DNA of 64,000 nt, from assembly GCF_026241155.1 (NCBI RefSeq), contig NZ_JAPFGP010000015.1, positions 1-64,000 of the forward strand, given 5' to 3'. The notes under the pieces were generated by a model, which was not told the origin of the DNA, did not search any database, and worked only from the letters and a program-made list of their open reading frames with translations. Position numbers and translations under genes: made by a program. Position 1 is the stretch's first letter. The number at the start of each line of letters is the position of its first letter. The stretch comes from Paucibacter sp. PLA-PC-4. Lineage in GTDB: Bacteria > Pseudomonadota > Gammaproteobacteria > Burkholderiales > Burkholderiaceae_C. Below, one piece after another: positions 61,402-64,000 of the stretch.

Positions 61402-62388
61402 ATGACCATGAACGATCCCCAGCCTGACCGCGAGCCGCTGCTGGTCCTGATTCCCCTGCAGCCCGAGGCGCTGGCGGCTCTGGACGAGCGCTATGCGCTG
61501 ATCTACGAGCCGGCGGGCCTGCACGATGCCCAGGCCCTCAACTCACTGGGAGCGCGCCTGGGCGAGGCGCGGCTGGGCCGGCTGCGCGCAGTACTCAGCA
61601 ATGGCAGCACCGGCCTGAGCGCGGCCGCGATGGCAAGATTGCCGGCGCTGGGGCTGATCGCCAGCTTTGGCGCCGGCTACGAAAATATCGACCTGGCGGC
61701 GGCGCGCGCGCGCGGCATCGCGGTCACTCACGCACCGGGCGTCAACAACGCCACCGTGGCCGACCATGCGCTGGGCCTGATGCTGGCGTTGGCGCGCGGC
61801 CTCGTCGGGCTGGACGCGGCCGTCAAGCGCGGCGATTGGGAGACCAGTCGCGCCGCCCGCCCGACACTCAACGGCGCCCGCCTGGGTCTGTTGGGTCTGG
61901 GGCATATCGGCCAGCACATCGCGCGCCGCGCCGAAGCCTTTGACATGCACATCGCCTACACCGCGCGCACGCCGCGCGCCGAGCTGCCCTACCGCCATGT
62001 GGCCGCGCTGACGACCCTGGCCGCCGAGTCCGACTTCTTGGTGCTGGCCTGTCCTGGCGGCCCGGCCACTCGCCATCTGGTCGGTCGCGAGGTGCTGCGC
62101 GCGTTGGGGCCGGCCGGCTATCTGGTCAATATCGCGCGGGGCTCGGTGCTCGACACGGCCGCGCTGATCGCAGCGCTGGAGGCCGGCGAGATCGCCGGCG
62201 CTGGGCTCGATGTGCTGGAGAGCGAGCCCGCCGTACCGGCTGCGCTGGCCGCCTCGCCCCGGGTGCTGCTGACTCCCCATGTCTCGGGCCGCTCGCCGGC
62301 CGCCCAGCATGCCCAGGTGGACAATGTGATCGGGAATCTGCAGGCCTTCTTCGCGGGCCGGGTGCTGCCCAGCGCCGTGCCCGTTTGA
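61402..62388 (+). CDS. D-2-hydroxyacid dehydrogenase
   Basis: 328 residues. NAD site LGLLGLGHIGQHIA, catalytic Arg in VNIARGSVLDT, Glu and His in LLTPHVSGRSP. Reduces 2-oxoacids such as glyoxylate or hydroxypyruvate. Divergent from the FAH gene across the operator, so possibly in the same regulon. Confidence 0.92.
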   Translation: MTMNDPQPDREPLLVLIPLQPEALAALDERYALIYEPAGLHDAQALNSLGARLGEARLGRLRAVLSNGSTGLSAAAMARLPALGLIASFGAGYENIDLAAARARGIAVTHAPGVNNATVADHALGLMLALARGLVGLDAAVKRGDWETSRAARPTLNGARLGLLGLGHIGQHIARRAEAFDMHIAYTARTPRAELPYRHVAALTTLAAESDFLVLACPGGPATRHLVGREVLRALGPAGYLVNIARGSVLDTAALIAALEAGEIAGAGLDVLESEPAVPAALAASPRVLLTPHVSGRSPAAQHAQVDNVIGNLQAFFAGRVLPSAVPV

Positions 62389-62408
62389 GTGGCTCTGATA
62401 ATGGGGCG

Positions 62409-64000
62409 ATGCGCGCTGCTCCCCGTGTCTTGATTCTCGTCATGCTGTCCGCTGTGCTGGCCACCGCCGCTCAGAGTCAGCCAGCGAGTTCCCCCTGGTT
62501 CGACCCCAGCGACCCCGGCCGGCCCACGCCGCAGGCCAGGCAGGCACTGGCGCTGCTGCAGTCAGCCGCTAGCCATGGGCTGGAGCCGCAGGACTATCAG
62601 GTTCAGGCGCTGGAGCGCTCACTGGCCGAGCTGCAGAACGGGGCCGAGCCGGCGGCCCGGGAACGCTTTGCCGAGCGGCTCAGCGCCGCGACCACCCGCT
62701 ATCTGCAGGACCTGCACCGGGGCCGCATCGATCCGCGCAGCATCCACTACCGCTTCAGCCCGGCCGAGCGTCAGCCCTTCGATGCAGCCGCCTATTTGCA
62801 GCAGGCCCTGGCTGGTTCAGGTCTGGCGGCAGCAGCAACTGCTGCGGCCCCTCAGCTGCCTCTGTATGGCGATTTGCGCGAGGTGCTGGCCCAGTACCGC
62901 GCACTGGGCCAGCAGCACCCGGCCTGGCAGCGGCCGCTGGCGCCGCTGCCCGCAGCCGGCAAGGGGGGAAGAAAGCTTGAGTCCGGTGAGCCCTATGTGG
63001 ACCTGGACCTGCTGGCCCGGCGCCTGGTCGCGCTGGGCGATTTGCCCGCTAGCCCTGCCGCTGCCGGCACTGATGCCGAGCCGGCGCAGCGCTATGCCGA
63101 GCCGCTGGTTGGCGCGGTGCGTGCCTTCCAGCGCCGTCACGGCCTGGGCGACGATGGCGTTATCGGCCCGGCCACGCTGGCCGAGCTGCAGGTGGCACCG
63201 GCCGCGCGGCGGCGCCAGATCGAGCTGACGATGGAGCGGCTGCGCTGGACCCCGCTGCAGCTGGCGCCGCGCATGATCACGATCAACATCCCGGAGTTCG
63301 TGCTGCGTGCCTACGAAGTCGGGCCCGGCCCCGAGGGTGCGATCAGGGTGCGCGAGGAGATGCGCGTCATCGTCGGTAAGGCCTTCAGCAGCATGCGCAC
63401 CCCGCTATTCGATGAGACGATGCGCTATATCGAGTTCAGCCCTTACTGGAATGTGCCGCCCTCGATCGCACGCGGGGAACTGGTGCCCAGACTGCGCCGC
63501 GACCCAAGCCATTTCGAGCAGCAGGGCTTCGAGTTTGTCGACAGCGCCAGCGGCGCGGCCCGCGCGGGCGGACCCAGCGCCGCCACGCTAGACGCGGTGC
63601 TGGCCGGCCAGTTGCGCATCCGCCAGCGACCCGGGCCGCGCAATGCGTTGGGCGATATCAAGTTTGCATTTCCGAACAGCGACCATATCTATCTGCATCA
63701 CACCCCGTCGGTGGATCTTTTCCAGCGTGAGCGGCGCGACTTCAGCCATGGCTGCATCCGCGTCGAGGACCCGCTGGCCCTGGCCCGCTTCGTGCTGCAG
63801 GAGCAGTCCGGCTGGGACGAGCCGCGCATCCGCGAGGCGATGAGCGCGGGCAAGTCCGCGACCCTGAAGCTGGAGGCCCCGATGCCCGTCCTGATCGCCT
63901 ATGGCACGGCCCTGGTCAAGCAGACCGCCGGCCCGGTGCACTTCTTCGCCGACATCTACGGCCATGACCGCGTGCTCGATCAGGCGCTGCGTCAGCGCTC
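62409..64000 (+). CDS. L,D-transpeptidase (YcbB/LdtD-like), 3' end outside window
   Basis: At least 530 residues. Signal peptide (RVLILVMLSAVLATAAQS), an N-terminal scaffold domain, a peptidoglycan-binding repeat (VRAFQRRHGLGDDGVIGPAT) and a YkuD catalytic domain with HHTP and FSHGCIRVEDP (catalytic Cys). Forms 3-3 peptidoglycan cross-links in the periplasm. The frame is open at the window edge. Confidence 0.93.
   Translation, partial: MRAAPRVLILVMLSAVLATAAQSQPASSPWFDPSDPGRPTPQARQALALLQSAASHGLEPQDYQVQALERSLAELQNGAEPAARERFAERLSAATTRYLQDLHRGRIDPRSIHYRFSPAERQPFDAAAYLQQALAGSGLAAAATAAAPQLPLYGDLREVLAQYRALGQQHPAWQRPLAPLPAAGKGGRKLESGEPYVDLDLLARRLVALGDLPASPAAAGTDAEPAQRYAEPLVGAVRAFQRRHGLGDDGVIGPATLAELQVAPAARRRQIELTMERLRWTPLQLAPRMITINIPEFVLRAYEVGPGPEGAIRVREEMRVIVGKAFSSMRTPLFDETMRYIEFSPYWNVPPSIARGELVPRLRRDPSHFEQQGFEFVDSASGAARAGGPSAATLDAVLAGQLRIRQRPGPRNALGDIKFAFPNSDHIYLHHTPSVDLFQRERRDFSHGCIRVEDPLALARFVLQEQSGWDEPRIREAMSAGKSATLKLEAPMPVLIAYGTALVKQTAGPVHFFADIYGHDRVLDQALRQR

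Overview
The window is GC-rich chromosomal DNA of a Burkholderiales-type beta-proteobacterium. This is inferred from the gene families: GTP-dependent PEP carboxykinase, a PEP-CTERM protein, a DUF3455 lipoprotein beside an ECF sigma/anti-sigma pair, cytochrome c5, a kynureninase/Lrp pair and a tRNA-Arg(CCG). The genus cannot be fixed from this sequence alone.

Positions 2268-23868 form a complete 21.6-kb Tn7-like transposon. It starts and ends with the inverted sequence TGTCGAAAACCGTTCAT, is flanked by a perfect 5-bp duplication (GTTGG at 2263-2267 and 23869-23873), and carries TnsB-type end repeats, two on the left and four on the right. The transposition operon (minus strand, 21310 to 15488) encodes TnsA, TnsB, TnsC, two different TniQ proteins and a small unknown protein. 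A Ner-like repressor with its own operator lies upstream. There is no TnsE, Cas gene or CRISPR array. The element separates pckG (3' side of a group II intron end at 1-126) from a GAF-PAS sensor gene.

The transposon cargo is a defence island. It holds a four-gene ubiquitin-like conjugation operon (triple beta-grasp modifier, E2, JAMM peptidase, E1; every junction overlaps by 4 bp), a divergent XRE/ImmA pair, a Ser/Thr kinase operon with an unknown partner and a frameshifted low-complexity gene, an anti-phage dCTP deaminase with a small overlapping partner, a small membrane protein, IS21 and IS3 debris, and a PD-(D/E)XK nuclease next to the right end.

From 23953 the chromosome resumes: GAF-PAS sensor, MOSC protein, old yellow enzyme, beta-helix protein, RlmJ, and LysR- and MerR-linked oxidoreductases. 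A second small accessory patch (32353-36365) carries an AAA ATPase, a frameshifted DUF6527 gene and an AbiE-type toxin-antitoxin pair, next to tRNA-Arg.

The rest is housekeeping and catabolism: cytochrome c5, a periplasmic binding protein, YheT hydrolase, an ECF sigma/anti-sigma/DUF3455 unit, IlvE, and a DgkA/EptA/PAP2 lipid A modification cluster. A secreted LVIVD/cytochrome/porin group follows. Last comes a catabolic cluster (kynureninase, RutE-, RidA- and DapA-like enzymes, hydrolase, ABC importer, VOC dioxygenase-like, FAH-family hydrolase, 2-hydroxyacid dehydrogenase) that looks built for an aromatic or heterocyclic amine. The window ends inside an L,D-transpeptidase gene.
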